In this document: positions 9,906 to 19,691 of the stretch, in pieces | How positions within the stretch are numbered: position 1 is the first letter of the stretch | Layout: every line of letters starts with the position of its first letter | From: Limnohabitans sp. Rim28 | GTDB taxonomy: Bacteria; Pseudomonadota; Gammaproteobacteria; Burkholderiales; Burkholderiaceae_C | Assembly (NCBI RefSeq): GCF_000293865.2 | Contig: NZ_ALKN02000015.1 | Location: 1-60,127, forward strand | Direction of reading: 5' to 3' | Length of the DNA: 60,127 nt | Notes under the pieces: model-generated | The model's database searches: none | What the model saw: the letters and a program-made list of their open reading frames with translations, nothing else | Told to the model about the DNA's origin: nothing | Translations under genes and position numbers: made by a program

Positions 9906-10210
9906 GCCAGACCGATCTGACCCAAACGCCGGTGCCCTCCGATGGCTGTTTTGAGTTGCATTTGCAAAAAAGTGCCAAAACTTTGCAGGTACAGCCCAGC
10001 CAATCCATCCTCAAGGTCCTGCAAGACGCCGGACATGAGGTGCCTTTTTCTTGCTCTGAAGGCGTGTGCGGCACCTGCCTGACCCCGGTGCTGGCGGGTC
10101 AACCCGACCATTGGGACATGTACTTGACCCCCGAAGAGCAAGCCAAGGGCGATGTCATCATGGTGTGTTGTTCTCGCAGCCAAACGGCACGCTTGGTGCT
10201 CGATTTGTGA
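9902..10210 (+). CDS. Stand-alone plant-type [2Fe-2S] ferredoxin, equivalent to the VanB C-terminal domain
   Basis: This 102-residue protein has CSEGVCGTC (Cys51, Cys56, Cys59) and a fourth ligand at Cys89, the C-x4-C-x2-C-x29-C pattern of chloroplast-type ferredoxins. The sequence around it (PDHWDMYLTPEEQ, then SRLVLDL-like end) matches the C-terminal domain of phthalate dioxygenase reductase/VanB proteins, which are normally about 320 residues with N-terminal FMN and NAD domains. Here those domains are absent and the gene starts with an ATGA overlap to vanA. It should feed electrons to VanA, so a separate reductase must be encoded elsewhere. Confidence 0.85.
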   Translation: MSQTDLTQTPVPSDGCFELHLQKSAKTLQVQPSQSILKVLQDAGHEVPFSCSEGVCGTCLTPVLAGQPDHWDMYLTPEEQAKGDVIMVCCSRSQTARLVLDL

Positions 10211-10277
10211 TGGCGCTTGGGCAGTGCAAGCTGTTTGACCCCTTCAATTGACAGCCGACCCGCTGTCGGTTGGGGCA

Positions 10278-11189
10278 TCAGTTGGGGTTGAGCCACTGCA
10301 CAGCCAATTCGGTCAACAAGGCCAATGTGGCTTGCTGCGTCAAAGTGCTGGGGCGTTGCGCACTGATGGCGGTGGTGAGTTGGATGTTCAGGGCCGGTTG
10401 TTGGAGGCGCCGAACAGAAAATGCCGAAGGCCGAACCGAGCGCATGACGGCATTGCGCGGCAAGATGGCATAACCCGCGCCGTCGGCCACCAAGTCGAGG
10501 ATGGCGCTCACGCCGTCGATCTCCAGCGCAATGAGGGGGCGGCAGCCGATGGCCGCCATTTCAGACTCTACGTGCATGCGAATCGCGTTGGGGCGGGTGG
10601 GGATCACCAGGGGCAGGGCGGCGACTTCTTTCAGATGGATGGCGGGTGGCGGCGGGTCTTCTTGCAAGCCCGGCGGGCGCGGCTGCACCAGCAGCAGTTC
10701 TTCTGCGACCAAAGGGGTGTGTTCGATGCCCGGCATGGGGCTGGGGTTGTAGAGCACGGCGATGTCCAAGCGCCCGTTTTGCAAGTTTTCCTGCATGGCG
10801 CTCGACAGGCCTTCGCTGATGGACAACTGGGCTTCGGGCATCTTGGCGCGGAAGGCGCGGGTCAAGGGCACCGTGAGCACTCGCGCCACGCTGGGCGGCA
10901 GGCCCAAAGCCACTCGGCCCGAAAGCCCTGTGCGCACCCGCCCCAGTTCTTCTCGCGCCCGCTCCACCTGGTGCAGGATGCCTCGGCCGTGTTCCAGCAG
11001 CAGCAATCCGGCTTGGGTGGGCGTGGCGCCGCGCCCGTTGCGGACCAACAAGTTTTGCCGCAACTCAACTTCGAGCAGTCGCACTTGGCGGCTCAGGGCC
11101 GGTTGGGCGATGTTCAGAGCTTGGGCGGCACGGGTGAAACTGCCCAGTTCGGCCACGCGCACAAAATATTCGAGTTGTTTGAGGTCCAT
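10278..11189 (-). CDS. LysR family regulator, divergent from the pmd operon
   Basis: This 303-residue LTTR has an N-terminal winged helix (GSFTRAAQALNIAQPALSRQ, about 16-35) and a standard effector domain. It is transcribed away from pmdE with a 157-base shared intergenic region, the usual arrangement for a LysR activator of the adjacent operon. It therefore likely responds to protocatechuate or a ring-cleavage intermediate such as 2-pyrone-4,6-dicarboxylate. It converges on the ferredoxin gene across 67 bases. Confidence 0.88.
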   Translation of the reverse strand: MDLKQLEYFVRVAELGSFTRAAQALNIAQPALSRQVRLLEVELRQNLLVRNGRGATPTQAGLLLLEHGRGILHQVERAREELGRVRTGLSGRVALGLPPSVARVLTVPLTRAFRAKMPEAQLSISEGLSSAMQENLQNGRLDIAVLYNPSPMPGIEHTPLVAEELLLVQPRPPGLQEDPPPPAIHLKEVAALPLVIPTRPNAIRMHVESEMAAIGCRPLIALEIDGVSAILDLVADGAGYAILPRNAVMRSVRPSAFSVRRLQQPALNIQLTTAISAQRPSTLTQQATLALLTELAVQWLNPN

Positions 11190-11346
11190 GAGGATCTGAG
11201 GGAAAGGGCGTTCTGTTGATCTGATTTTGTCATACCTAATGCTGGGTTATGCGAATTTGTTCTAGCTGGTAGATGGGCCGGAGGCTTGGGTCGTCCGCCA
11301 GGAGCCTGCACAATCTGAACCAACCCTTTGTCCATCAGGATTGACC
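11190..11346. promoter_or_regulatory. Divergent promoter region between the LysR gene and pmdE
   Basis: The region contains CATACC (11231-11236) and GGTTATG (11245-11251), an imperfect inverted repeat of LTTR-box size. TTGTCA at 11228-11233 could be a -35 box. I see no clear -10. The pmdE ribosome site is a weak GGA about eight bases before the ATG. Confidence 0.4.
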
Positions 11347-12393
11347 ATGAGCCCAACGAAACCCTTGATCATCGACGTGCACGGCCACTACACCACGGCC
11401 CCTAAAGCGCTGGAAGACTGGCGCAACAAACAAATTGCGGGCATCAAAGACCCATCTTCCATGCCCAAAGTGTCCGAGCTCAAGATCAGCGACGACGAAT
11501 TGCGCGAAAGCATTGAGCTCAACCAACTGGCCAAGATGAAAGAGCGCGGCTCGGACATCACCATCTTCAGTCCCCGCGCCAGCTTCATGGCGCACCACAT
11601 CGGTGACTTCAACGTCTCTTCGACATGGGCGGCGATTTGCAATGAGCTGTGCTACCGCGTGGGGCAACTGTTTCCTGACCATTTCGTGCCTGCGGCCATG
11701 CTGCCGCAGTCCCCCGGCGTGGACCCCGCTACTTGCATTCCCGAGCTGGTCAAATGCGTCGAGCAATATGGCAACGTCGGCATCAACCTGAACCCCGATC
11801 CGTCGGGCGGCCACTGGACTTCACCACCCCTGAGCGACAAGGCCTGGTACCCGATTTACGAGAAGATGGTCGAGTACGACATCCCCGCCATGATCCACGT
11901 GAGCACCAGCTGCAACAGCTGCTTTCACACCACCGGCGCGCACTACCTGAACGCCGACACCACCGCCTTCATGCAGTGCCTGACCTCAGACCTCTTCAAG
12001 GACTTCCCGACCTTGAAGTTTTTGATCCCCCATGGCGGCGGTGCCGTGCCTTACCACTGGGGCCGTTTCCGCGGCTTGGCGCAGGAGCTGAAAAAGCCCC
12101 TGCTGACCGAGCACCTGCTGAACAACATCTTTTTTGACACCTGCGTGTACCACCAGCCCGGCATCGACTTGTTGACCAAGGTGATCCCGGTCAAAAACAT
12201 TTTGTTTGCCTCCGAGATGATCGGTGCGGTGCGCGGCATTGACCCCGAAACCGGCCACTACTTTGACGACACCAAGCGCTATGTGCAAGCCACAGCCAAC
12301 CTGAACGACGAAGAGCGTTACATGGTCTACGAAGGCAACGCCCGCCGCGTGTTCAAGCGTCTGGACGACCAACTCAAGGCCAAAGGCATCTAA
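11347..12393 (+). CDS. pmdE: 4-oxalomesaconate hydratase
   Basis: This 348-residue amidohydrolase-superfamily protein has a metal-binding DVHGHYTT opening and later histidines in IPHGGGAVPYHWGR. It resembles LigJ/PmdE, which hydrates 4-oxalomesaconate to 4-carboxy-4-hydroxy-2-oxoadipate in the protocatechuate 4,5-cleavage pathway. It is followed by the matching aldolase, the same E-F order as in the Comamonas pmd operon. The start is ATG 11347, six bases inside a longer TTG reading. It is the first gene of the operon. Confidence 0.88.
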   Translation: MSPTKPLIIDVHGHYTTAPKALEDWRNKQIAGIKDPSSMPKVSELKISDDELRESIELNQLAKMKERGSDITIFSPRASFMAHHIGDFNVSSTWAAICNELCYRVGQLFPDHFVPAAMLPQSPGVDPATCIPELVKCVEQYGNVGINLNPDPSGGHWTSPPLSDKAWYPIYEKMVEYDIPAMIHVSTSCNSCFHTTGAHYLNADTTAFMQCLTSDLFKDFPTLKFLIPHGGGAVPYHWGRFRGLAQELKKPLLTEHLLNNIFFDTCVYHQPGIDLLTKVIPVKNILFASEMIGAVRGIDPETGHYFDDTKRYVQATANLNDEERYMVYEGNARRVFKRLDDQLKAKGI

Positions 12394-12402
12394 GGACTTT
12401 GC

Positions 12403-12426
12403 GTGACAGATCTTTAGCTCTGTCAC
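12403..12426 (+). other. Hairpin between pmdE and pmdF
   Basis: GTGACAGA (12403-12410) and TCTGTCAC (12419-12426) form a perfect 8-base stem with an 8-base loop in the 57-base gap. No T-run follows, so it is unlikely to be a full terminator. It may be an RNA-processing or stability element, or a DNA operator. Confidence 0.5.
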
Positions 12427-12450
12427 CAACTGATTAACAAAGGAAAGAAT

Positions 12451-13134
12451 ATGTACGAACTCGGCGTTGTTTACCGCAACATCACCCGCGCGGACCGCGC
12501 AGCCGCTGACGGCCTGGGTGCACTCGGCTCGGCCACTGTGCACGAGGCCATGGGCCGCGTCGGCCTCATGAAGCCATACATGCGACCCATCTATCCCGGT
12601 GCGCAAGTCTCGGGCACGGCCGTGACGGTGCTGCTGCACCCTGGCGATAACTGGATGATGCATGTGGTGGCCGAGCAGATTCAGCCCGGCGACATCGTGG
12701 TCGCGGCCATCACGGCCGATTGCACCGATGGCTACTTTGGCGACCTGCTGGCCACCTCTTTCCAGGCCAGAGGCGCACGCGCTTTGATCATCGACGCCGG
12801 CGTGCGCGATGTGAAAGAGCTGCAAAAAATGAACTTCCCTGCATGGAGCAAAGCCATCAGCAGCAAGGGCTGCATCAAGTCCACCATTGGTTCGGTCAAC
12901 ATCCCTGTGGTGTGCGCCGGCATGGTCGTTCACCCTGGTGACGTGATCGTGGCCGACGACGACGGCGTGGTGTGTGTGCCCCAGGCACTGGCTGCCAAAA
13001 CGCTGGCGGCCGCACAAGCCCGTGAAGCCAACGAAGGCGAAAAACGCGCCAAGCTGGCCTCGGGTGTGCTGGGTCTGGACATGTACAAGATGCGCGAGCC
13101 GCTGGCGGCTGCGGGCCTGAAATACATCGACTGA
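12451..13134 (+). CDS. pmdF: 4-carboxy-4-hydroxy-2-oxoadipate aldolase
   Basis: This 227-residue protein of the HMG/CHA (RraA-like) aldolase family has the expected length for LigK/PmdF. It contains the conserved [18 protein letters not shown] region, with the Gly-Asp-Leu-Leu loop that holds the divalent metal and pyruvate. It splits 4-carboxy-4-hydroxy-2-oxoadipate into pyruvate and oxaloacetate, the last step of the pathway. A strong AAGGAAAG lies just before the ATG. The next gene is an unexpected solute-binding lipoprotein. Confidence 0.9.
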   Translation: MYELGVVYRNITRADRAAADGLGALGSATVHEAMGRVGLMKPYMRPIYPGAQVSGTAVTVLLHPGDNWMMHVVAEQIQPGDIVVAAITADCTDGYFGDLLATSFQARGARALIIDAGVRDVKELQKMNFPAWSKAISSKGCIKSTIGSVNIPVVCAGMVVHPGDVIVADDDGVVCVPQALAAKTLAAAQAREANEGEKRAKLASGVLGLDMYKMREPLAAAGLKYID

Positions 13135-13191
13135 AGCTTGGGTGATGCCATTTTTTGAACTGACCGAATCAACTGAAAGACTGGAGATGCT

Positions 13192-13995
13192 ATGCCTTTG
13201 AAGCGAAGATTTTTGAACACCCTCTTGATCGCATTTGCCGTTTTTTTGAGCGCTTGTGCCAGCTTCCAAACGCTTCCAGATCTCAAAGTTCGTGAGGCTT
13301 TGGCACCAACCGGTACGCTGCGCGTGGGTGTCTATCAAGGCAGTCCCACTTCCTTGGTGGTCGATGCCAAAACGGGGCAGCGCGCCGGGGTTTCACTGGA
13401 AATGGGGCCTCTTTTGGCGCAGAAACTCGGTGTCCCTGTGCAGGTTGTCGAGTTTCCGAGGCTGGCGCTTGTTCTCGATGCGCTCAAAACCGGTCAAATT
13501 GACTTCACCGTCACCAATGCCACAGAAGCGCGTGCCCGCGACATGGACTTCACCCGGCCACTCGTCCAGTTGGAGTTGGGTTACTTGGTCATGAAAGACT
13601 CGCCCATCGCCTTGATTGAGCAAATCGATCTGGCCGGTGTTCGGGTGGGTGTGAGTCAGGGCAGTACATCCCAAGGCGTGTTGACGCGTGAGTTCAAAAA
13701 CGCCAAGGTGGTCCCCGCTGCGAGCCTCAAACAAGCACAGGACATGCTCAAACAAAAAACCATCGATGCTTTTGCCACCAACAAAGGCATTTTGTTTGAA
13801 ATGTCTGACGAGTTGACCGGTTCCCGAGTCCTTGCGGGACGCTGGGGCCTTGAAAACTTGGCCATTGCCATCCCCAAGGGCCGCGATGCTGGACGACCTT
13901 TTGTGAATGCGTTCGCGGAGCAGATCCGTGAGAACGGTCAATTGCAAAAATCTGTGCAACGAGCGGGTTTGCGCGGCACCACGGCAGCGCCTTGA
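13192..13995 (+). CDS. Solute-binding lipoprotein, family 3 type, without ABC partners
   Basis: This 267-residue protein starts with a signal ending in the lipobox LSAC (Cys about 22) and continues with the type-2 periplasmic binding fold of SBP family 3 (GTLRVGVYQGSPTS, then DFTVTNATEARARDMDFTRP). Such proteins usually bind amino acids or small organic acids for ABC uptake. No permease or ATPase gene is near. It has a GGAG ribosome site and lies between pmdF and pmdD, so it is made with the protocatechuate pathway. It might bind an aromatic acid or sense a ligand; this is inference. Confidence 0.82.
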   Translation: MPLKRRFLNTLLIAFAVFLSACASFQTLPDLKVREALAPTGTLRVGVYQGSPTSLVVDAKTGQRAGVSLEMGPLLAQKLGVPVQVVEFPRLALVLDALKTGQIDFTVTNATEARARDMDFTRPLVQLELGYLVMKDSPIALIEQIDLAGVRVGVSQGSTSQGVLTREFKNAKVVPAASLKQAQDMLKQKTIDAFATNKGILFEMSDELTGSRVLAGRWGLENLAIAIPKGRDAGRPFVNAFAEQIRENGQLQKSVQRAGLRGTTAAP

Positions 13996-14028
13996 GCCCT
14001 GGAACTTCAGTTCTGATTGAGAAATTTC

Positions 14029-14967
14029 ATGAGCAAACCTACATCTGGTGACTTCACCAAAACCGCAGGCTGGATGGACTGGTACACCGGTCCGTCCAAG
14101 CCTACATTCAAACTGCCCGCAGGCGCGGTCGATGCGCACTGCCATGTGTTCGGCCCCGGCGCAGAGTTCCCTTATGCGCCCGAGCGCAAATACACGCCTT
14201 GTGATGCCTCTAAACACCAACTGTTTGCGTTGCGCGACCATTTGGGTTTTGCGCGCAATGTGGTGGTGCAAGCCACTTGCCACGGGGCAGACAACCGGGC
14301 GCTGGTCGATGCACTGCTTCATTCAGGCGGTAAGGCGCGCGGCGTGGCCACGGTCAAGCGCAGCGTGACCGACGAAGCAATCCAGGCCATGCACGACGCG
14401 GGCGTGCGAGGTGTGCGCTTCAACTTCGTCAAGCGCTTGGTGGACTTCACACCCAAGGATGAACTGCTGGAAATCGCTGGCCGCATCCAGAAGTGGGGCT
14501 GGCATGTGGTCATCTACTTTGAAGCGGTGGACCTGCCCGAGCTGTGGGACTTTTTCACCGCGCTGCCCACCACGGTGGTGGTGGACCACATGGGGCGGCC
14601 CGATGTGTCGTTGCCGGTGGACGGCCCGCAGTTCGCGCTGTTCCAGAAGTTCATGCGCGAACACAGCAATGTGTGGAGCAAAGTGTCTTGCCCCGAGCGG
14701 CTGTCGGTGACCGGCCCCAAGGCTTTGAACGGTGAGCAAAATGCCTACCAAGACGTGATCCCATTTGCCAAGCGCATCGTGGAAGAGTTTCCCGACCGCG
14801 TGCTCTGGGGCACCGACTGGCCCCACCCCAATCTGAAAGACCACATGCCCGACGACGGCCTCTTGGTGGATTTCATCCCGCACATCGCCCCAACCGCAGC
14901 GCTTCAAAAAAAACTGCTGGTGGACAACCCCATGCGCCTTTATTGGCCGGAAGAAGTGAAAGCTTGA
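14029..14967 (+). CDS. pmdD: 2-pyrone-4,6-dicarboxylate hydrolase
   Basis: This 312-residue amidohydrolase has the metal motif AVDAHCHVFGP near the N-terminus and VLWGTDWPHPN near the C-terminus, as in LigI/PmdD. It hydrolyses 2-pyrone-4,6-dicarboxylate to the open-chain oxalomesaconate tautomers. The start is ATG 14029, with GAGA eight bases upstream. A TTG four codons earlier is less likely. It is followed three bases later by the dioxygenase alpha subunit, giving the order D-A-B-C known from Comamonas. Confidence 0.9.
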   Translation: MSKPTSGDFTKTAGWMDWYTGPSKPTFKLPAGAVDAHCHVFGPGAEFPYAPERKYTPCDASKHQLFALRDHLGFARNVVVQATCHGADNRALVDALLHSGGKARGVATVKRSVTDEAIQAMHDAGVRGVRFNFVKRLVDFTPKDELLEIAGRIQKWGWHVVIYFEAVDLPELWDFFTALPTTVVVDHMGRPDVSLPVDGPQFALFQKFMREHSNVWSKVSCPERLSVTGPKALNGEQNAYQDVIPFAKRIVEEFPDRVLWGTDWPHPNLKDHMPDDGLLVDFIPHIAPTAALQKKLLVDNPMRLYWPEEVKA

Positions 14968-14970
14968 ACC

Positions 14971-16289
<1,319 letters not shown>

Positions 16290-16301
16290 GAGGTTTCACC
16301 C

Positions 16302-17255
16302 ATGACTCAAACCATCAAAGTCGCCCTCGCTGGCGCAGGTGCCTTCGGCATCAAACACTTGGACGGCATCCAAAACATCGACGGCGTTGAAGTGGTCTCG
16401 CTGATCGGCCGCGAGTTTGCCAAAACCCAAGAAGTGGCCGACAAATACGGCATTGCCCACGTCACCACCGACCTGAACGAGTCCTTGGCGCTGAAAGAAG
16501 TCGACGCCGTGATTTTGTGCACACCCACGCAGATGCACGCCAGCCAGAGCCTGGCTTGCCTGAATGCGGGCAAGCATGTGCAGGTCGAGATCCCGCTGTG
16601 CGATGTCTACAAAGAAGGCCAAGAAGTTTTGCGTGTGCAACAGCAAACCGGGTTGGTGGCCATGGTGGGGCACACCCGCCGTTTCAACCCCAGCCACCAG
16701 TGGGTCAACCACAAGATCAAGGCCGGTGAATTCAACATCCAGCAGATGGATGTGCAAACCTATTTTTTCCGCAGAACCAACATGAACGCCTTGGGTCAGG
16801 CGCGCAGTTGGACCGACCACCTGTTGTGGCACCACGCTGCGCACACGGTCGATCTGTTCGCCTATCAGTGCGGCAGCCCCATCGTCAAAGCCAATGCGGT
16901 TCAAGGCCCGATCCATCCCGCTTTAGGCATTGCCATGGACATGAGCATTCAGCTGCAAGCGGCCAATGGTGCGATCTGCACTTTGTCGTTGAGCTTCAAC
17001 AACGATGGTCCGCTGGGCACTTACTTCCGCTACATCGGCGACACCGGCACTTATTTGGCGCGTTACGACGATTTGTTCACCGGCAAGGAAGAAAAGATCG
17101 ACGTGTCCAAAGTGGATGTGTCGATGAACGGCATTGAGTTGCAAGACCGCGAGTTCTTTGCTGCGATCCGTGAGGGCCGTGAGCCCAATTCGAGCATCGC
17201 GCAGGTCTTGCCTTGCTACCAGGTCTTGCACGATCTCGAACAGCAATTGGCTTGA
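16302..17255 (+). CDS. pmdC: 4-carboxy-2-hydroxymuconate-6-semialdehyde dehydrogenase
   Basis: This 317-residue Gfo/Idh/MocA oxidoreductase has an N-terminal Rossmann motif AGAGAFGIKHL, and VQVEIPLCD at the position of the usual catalytic-lysine motif (EKP in the wider family). It matches LigC/PmdC, which oxidises the hemiacetal form of the ring-cleavage product to 2-pyrone-4,6-dicarboxylate with NADP+. GAGG precedes the ATG. Its stop lies next to the start of an MFS transporter gene. Confidence 0.9.
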   Translation: MTQTIKVALAGAGAFGIKHLDGIQNIDGVEVVSLIGREFAKTQEVADKYGIAHVTTDLNESLALKEVDAVILCTPTQMHASQSLACLNAGKHVQVEIPLCDVYKEGQEVLRVQQQTGLVAMVGHTRRFNPSHQWVNHKIKAGEFNIQQMDVQTYFFRRTNMNALGQARSWTDHLLWHHAAHTVDLFAYQCGSPIVKANAVQGPIHPALGIAMDMSIQLQAANGAICTLSLSFNNDGPLGTYFRYIGDTGTYLARYDDLFTGKEEKIDVSKVDVSMNGIELQDREFFAAIREGREPNSSIAQVLPCYQVLHDLEQQLA

Positions 17256-17257
17256 GC

Positions 17258-18436
17258 GTGCTCACTTTGACGCCAGCGCAAGAACGCCAGCACCTTCAGT
17301 TGTTGGGCCTGGCGGGCTTTGCCAGCATGGCATCGATGCGCATTTGCGACCCGATGCTGGTGGTGCTCAGCGAGGAGTTCCAAGTCAGCACCGGCGATGC
17401 ATCGGCGGTGGTCTCGGTTTATGCCGTGGTGTACGGACTGTCGCAGCTGTTTTTCGGGCCCTTAGGGGACCGATTTGGCAAATTGCGGGTGGTGTCTCTG
17501 GCGATCTTGGCGTGTGCCGTGTTCAGCGCCATCACCGCACTGTCTGTCAGCCTGCCCATGCTGGTCATCATGCGTGGCTTCATGGGTGCGGCGGCGGCAG
17601 GTGTGATTCCTCTGTCCATGGCATGGGTGGGTGACCGTGTGCCTTATGAGCGGCGTCAGGAAACCTTGGCCAAACTCATGAGCGCCACGGTGATTGGCAT
17701 GATGAGCGGCTTGTGGTTTGGTGGCTTGACGGCCGACACTTTGGGCTGGCGTGGCGCATTCGTGGTCTTGGCGATCTTGTTCGCCATGGCGGCTGGGCTG
17801 CTGCTCAAGCTGCTGCGGGGTCAGGCCATGCCCGTGTCAGCGGATGCGCCCGGTTTGTGGGCCTCTTTTCGCAACACCGGGCAGTTGTTGGCCACGCCGC
17901 GTGTGCGTTGGGTTTTGGGTGTCACGGCGACCGAGGGCGCTTTGGTGTTTGGCACCATGGCTTTCATGCCCACGCATTTGCACCAGCACTATGACTTGAG
18001 TGTGGTGGCCGCAGGCTCGGTGATGATGCTGTATGGGGTGGGCGGCTTGCTTTACAGCCAAATGGCGCGTCGTTGGCTGGCCTGGTTGGGTGAGCGCGGC
18101 TTGGTCAAAACCGGGGCTGCTTTGGTGGCCACAGGCATGCTTTTATTGGCGTGGGGTACTTTGCCTTGGATGGGCATGTTGGCCTGCGGCATGGCTGGGC
18201 TTGGCTTTTACATGCTGCACAACACCTTGCAAGTGCAAGCCACCCAAATGGCGCCAGCTGCGCGGGGCACTGCCGTCACTTTGTTTGCCAGTTCGCTGTT
18301 TTTTGGCCAGTCCACCGGTGTCTTATTGATGGCGCAAAGTGTGGACATGGGCTGGCTGGCCTATGCCTTCAGCGCCGCCGCTGCCGGTGTGGTGGTCTTG
18401 GGGGGTGTGGTGTTTCGCCTGGTGGGGCGGCACTGA
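17258..18436 (+). CDS. MFS transporter at the end of the pmd operon
   Basis: This protein of about 392 residues has twelve predicted membrane segments and an MFS loop 2-3 motif, FGPLGDRFGKLR. Its position after pmdC suggests uptake of protocatechuate or a related acid, although the sequence looks closer to the AraJ/YnfM drug- and sugar-efflux type than to PcaK-like aromatic acid symporters. The start is uncertain: GTG 17258 is used, but TTG 17252, which overlaps the pmdC stop, is equally possible. Confidence 0.8.
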   Translation: MLTLTPAQERQHLQLLGLAGFASMASMRICDPMLVVLSEEFQVSTGDASAVVSVYAVVYGLSQLFFGPLGDRFGKLRVVSLAILACAVFSAITALSVSLPMLVIMRGFMGAAAAGVIPLSMAWVGDRVPYERRQETLAKLMSATVIGMMSGLWFGGLTADTLGWRGAFVVLAILFAMAAGLLLKLLRGQAMPVSADAPGLWASFRNTGQLLATPRVRWVLGVTATEGALVFGTMAFMPTHLHQHYDLSVVAAGSVMMLYGVGGLLYSQMARRWLAWLGERGLVKTGAALVATGMLLLAWGTLPWMGMLACGMAGLGFYMLHNTLQVQATQMAPAARGTAVTLFASSLFFGQSTGVLLMAQSVDMGWLAYAFSAAAAGVVVLGGVVFRLVGRH

Positions 18437-18474
18437 GCCCTGAAAAATTCAGCCCCCATCTTCAAGCTGTCAGT

Positions 18475-19539
18475 TCAGCGCGGACGTGGGGGTGTGGATT
18501 GCAAAAGTTCGCCCACCTCTTTTTGCCAAAAGCGTGCGTTGCCTGTGGTGCCGTGGCCCAAGGTGTCCGGACTGCCTGGGATGATCAGGGCTTTGGCTTT
18601 GGCGATCCGTGGCAAGGCCTTTTCCAAAATACCCAACTCGGGCGGGTTACGCTCGTCGTCGGCGGAGTTGATCACCAACACCGTGGCCTTGATGCGCTCC
18701 AAGTTGGCAGAGGGGTCGTAGTCTTTGGACGATTCCCATTGAAACAGGTGGTCGTTTGCATCCCCTGGCATGCGGGCTGTCAGGCGTTGCTTGAGCAAAG
18801 CATCGCCTCTGTCGCTGGACGGTGCTATTTTTTGCAGGCCTTGGTTGCCGCCGTTGGTGGCCGTGGCGAAAAATACCGATGCCAACTGCCAGCTCGGCGG
18901 TGGCTCTTTGTAATTGCCACCCATCCAAAGTGGGTCTTTGCGAATCGACTCGGTCATCAATCGGCGCAGCATCCAATTGCGCCCGGACATGGCTGAGGGC
19001 AAAGACGCCATGGGCACAGCGATGTCCATCATGTCGGGGAATTTCACGGCCCACATCCAAGTTTGCATGCCGCCCATGGAGTTGCCCAGCACCAAACGCA
19101 AATGGCGAATGCCCAAATGCTCGGTCACCAATCGATGCTGAGCATTGACCATGTCGTCGTAGTTGTAAGCGGGGAATTTCGCACGCAAACCGTCCGATGG
19201 TTTGCTGGACTTGCCCGTGCCAATGGCATCGGGCAGGATGACAAAATATCGCTTGGCATCCATGATCTGGCCCGGCCCAAACAGCGCGCCACCAAAGTTG
19301 GCGCCCAGCATGCCTTCGCCAGAGCCTGCGGTGCCGTGCAAGATCAACACCGCTTCGTTTTTGGGGTCACCCAGCGTGGTGTAGTTCAGGCGCAATTCAG
19401 GCAGCACCTCACCCGTATGGAATTTGAAATCTTTGACGATCCAGCTGCCGCTCTTGGGGGTTTCTTGCGCATGCGCGTTCAAGCCGACACCCACAAGCAA
19501 AGTGAAAAAGCAAGACCAAAGTTTTCTGGCCATGTTCAT
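18475..19539 (-). CDS. Secreted alpha/beta hydrolase of the homoserine acetyltransferase-like family
   Basis: This 354-residue protein begins with a signal peptide (cleavage likely after LNAHAQ). It has the alpha/beta hydrolase nucleophile elbow GNSMGGMQ and a late Asp (NSADDERNP) and His (DTLGHGTTG). The fold is that of MetX-like acyltransferases, but the export signal rules out a biosynthetic MetX and points to a periplasmic hydrolase. AGGAG lies seven bases upstream of the first of two close ATGs. It converges on the MFS gene. The substrate is unknown. Confidence 0.8.
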   Translation of the reverse strand: MNMARKLWSCFFTLLVGVGLNAHAQETPKSGSWIVKDFKFHTGEVLPELRLNYTTLGDPKNEAVLILHGTAGSGEGMLGANFGGALFGPGQIMDAKRYFVILPDAIGTGKSSKPSDGLRAKFPAYNYDDMVNAQHRLVTEHLGIRHLRLVLGNSMGGMQTWMWAVKFPDMMDIAVPMASLPSAMSGRNWMLRRLMTESIRKDPLWMGGNYKEPPPSWQLASVFFATATNGGNQGLQKIAPSSDRGDALLKQRLTARMPGDANDHLFQWESSKDYDPSANLERIKATVLVINSADDERNPPELGILEKALPRIAKAKALIIPGSPDTLGHGTTGNARFWQKEVGELLQSTPPRPR

Positions 19540-19691
19540 GGTGGTCTCCTGTCTGGGAATACACCTTCAATCTAGGTCATGTTGCCTACAGGCTCTGACG
19601 CATTGGTGTCAGGCGGTTCAGCTTGATCAGGCGGGCTGTCGTGGCCGCTAAGATCAGGGCCATCTCATGCAGCCGCTGGCTGGAACACCTT

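Noticed and set aside
10251..10270. CCGAC...GTCGG hairpin as terminator between the ferredoxin and LysR genes
   Set aside because: The stem is only five bases and no T-run follows on either strand.
11986..13338. 450-codon minus-strand frame across pmdE, pmdF and the lipoprotein gene
   Set aside because: It crosses three real plus-strand genes and their ribosome sites; composition is His/Val/Gln-rich without domains.
18440..18452. CTGAA-AAA-TTCAG as terminator between the MFS and hydrolase genes
   Set aside because: The stem is five AT-rich pairs, too weak to support.
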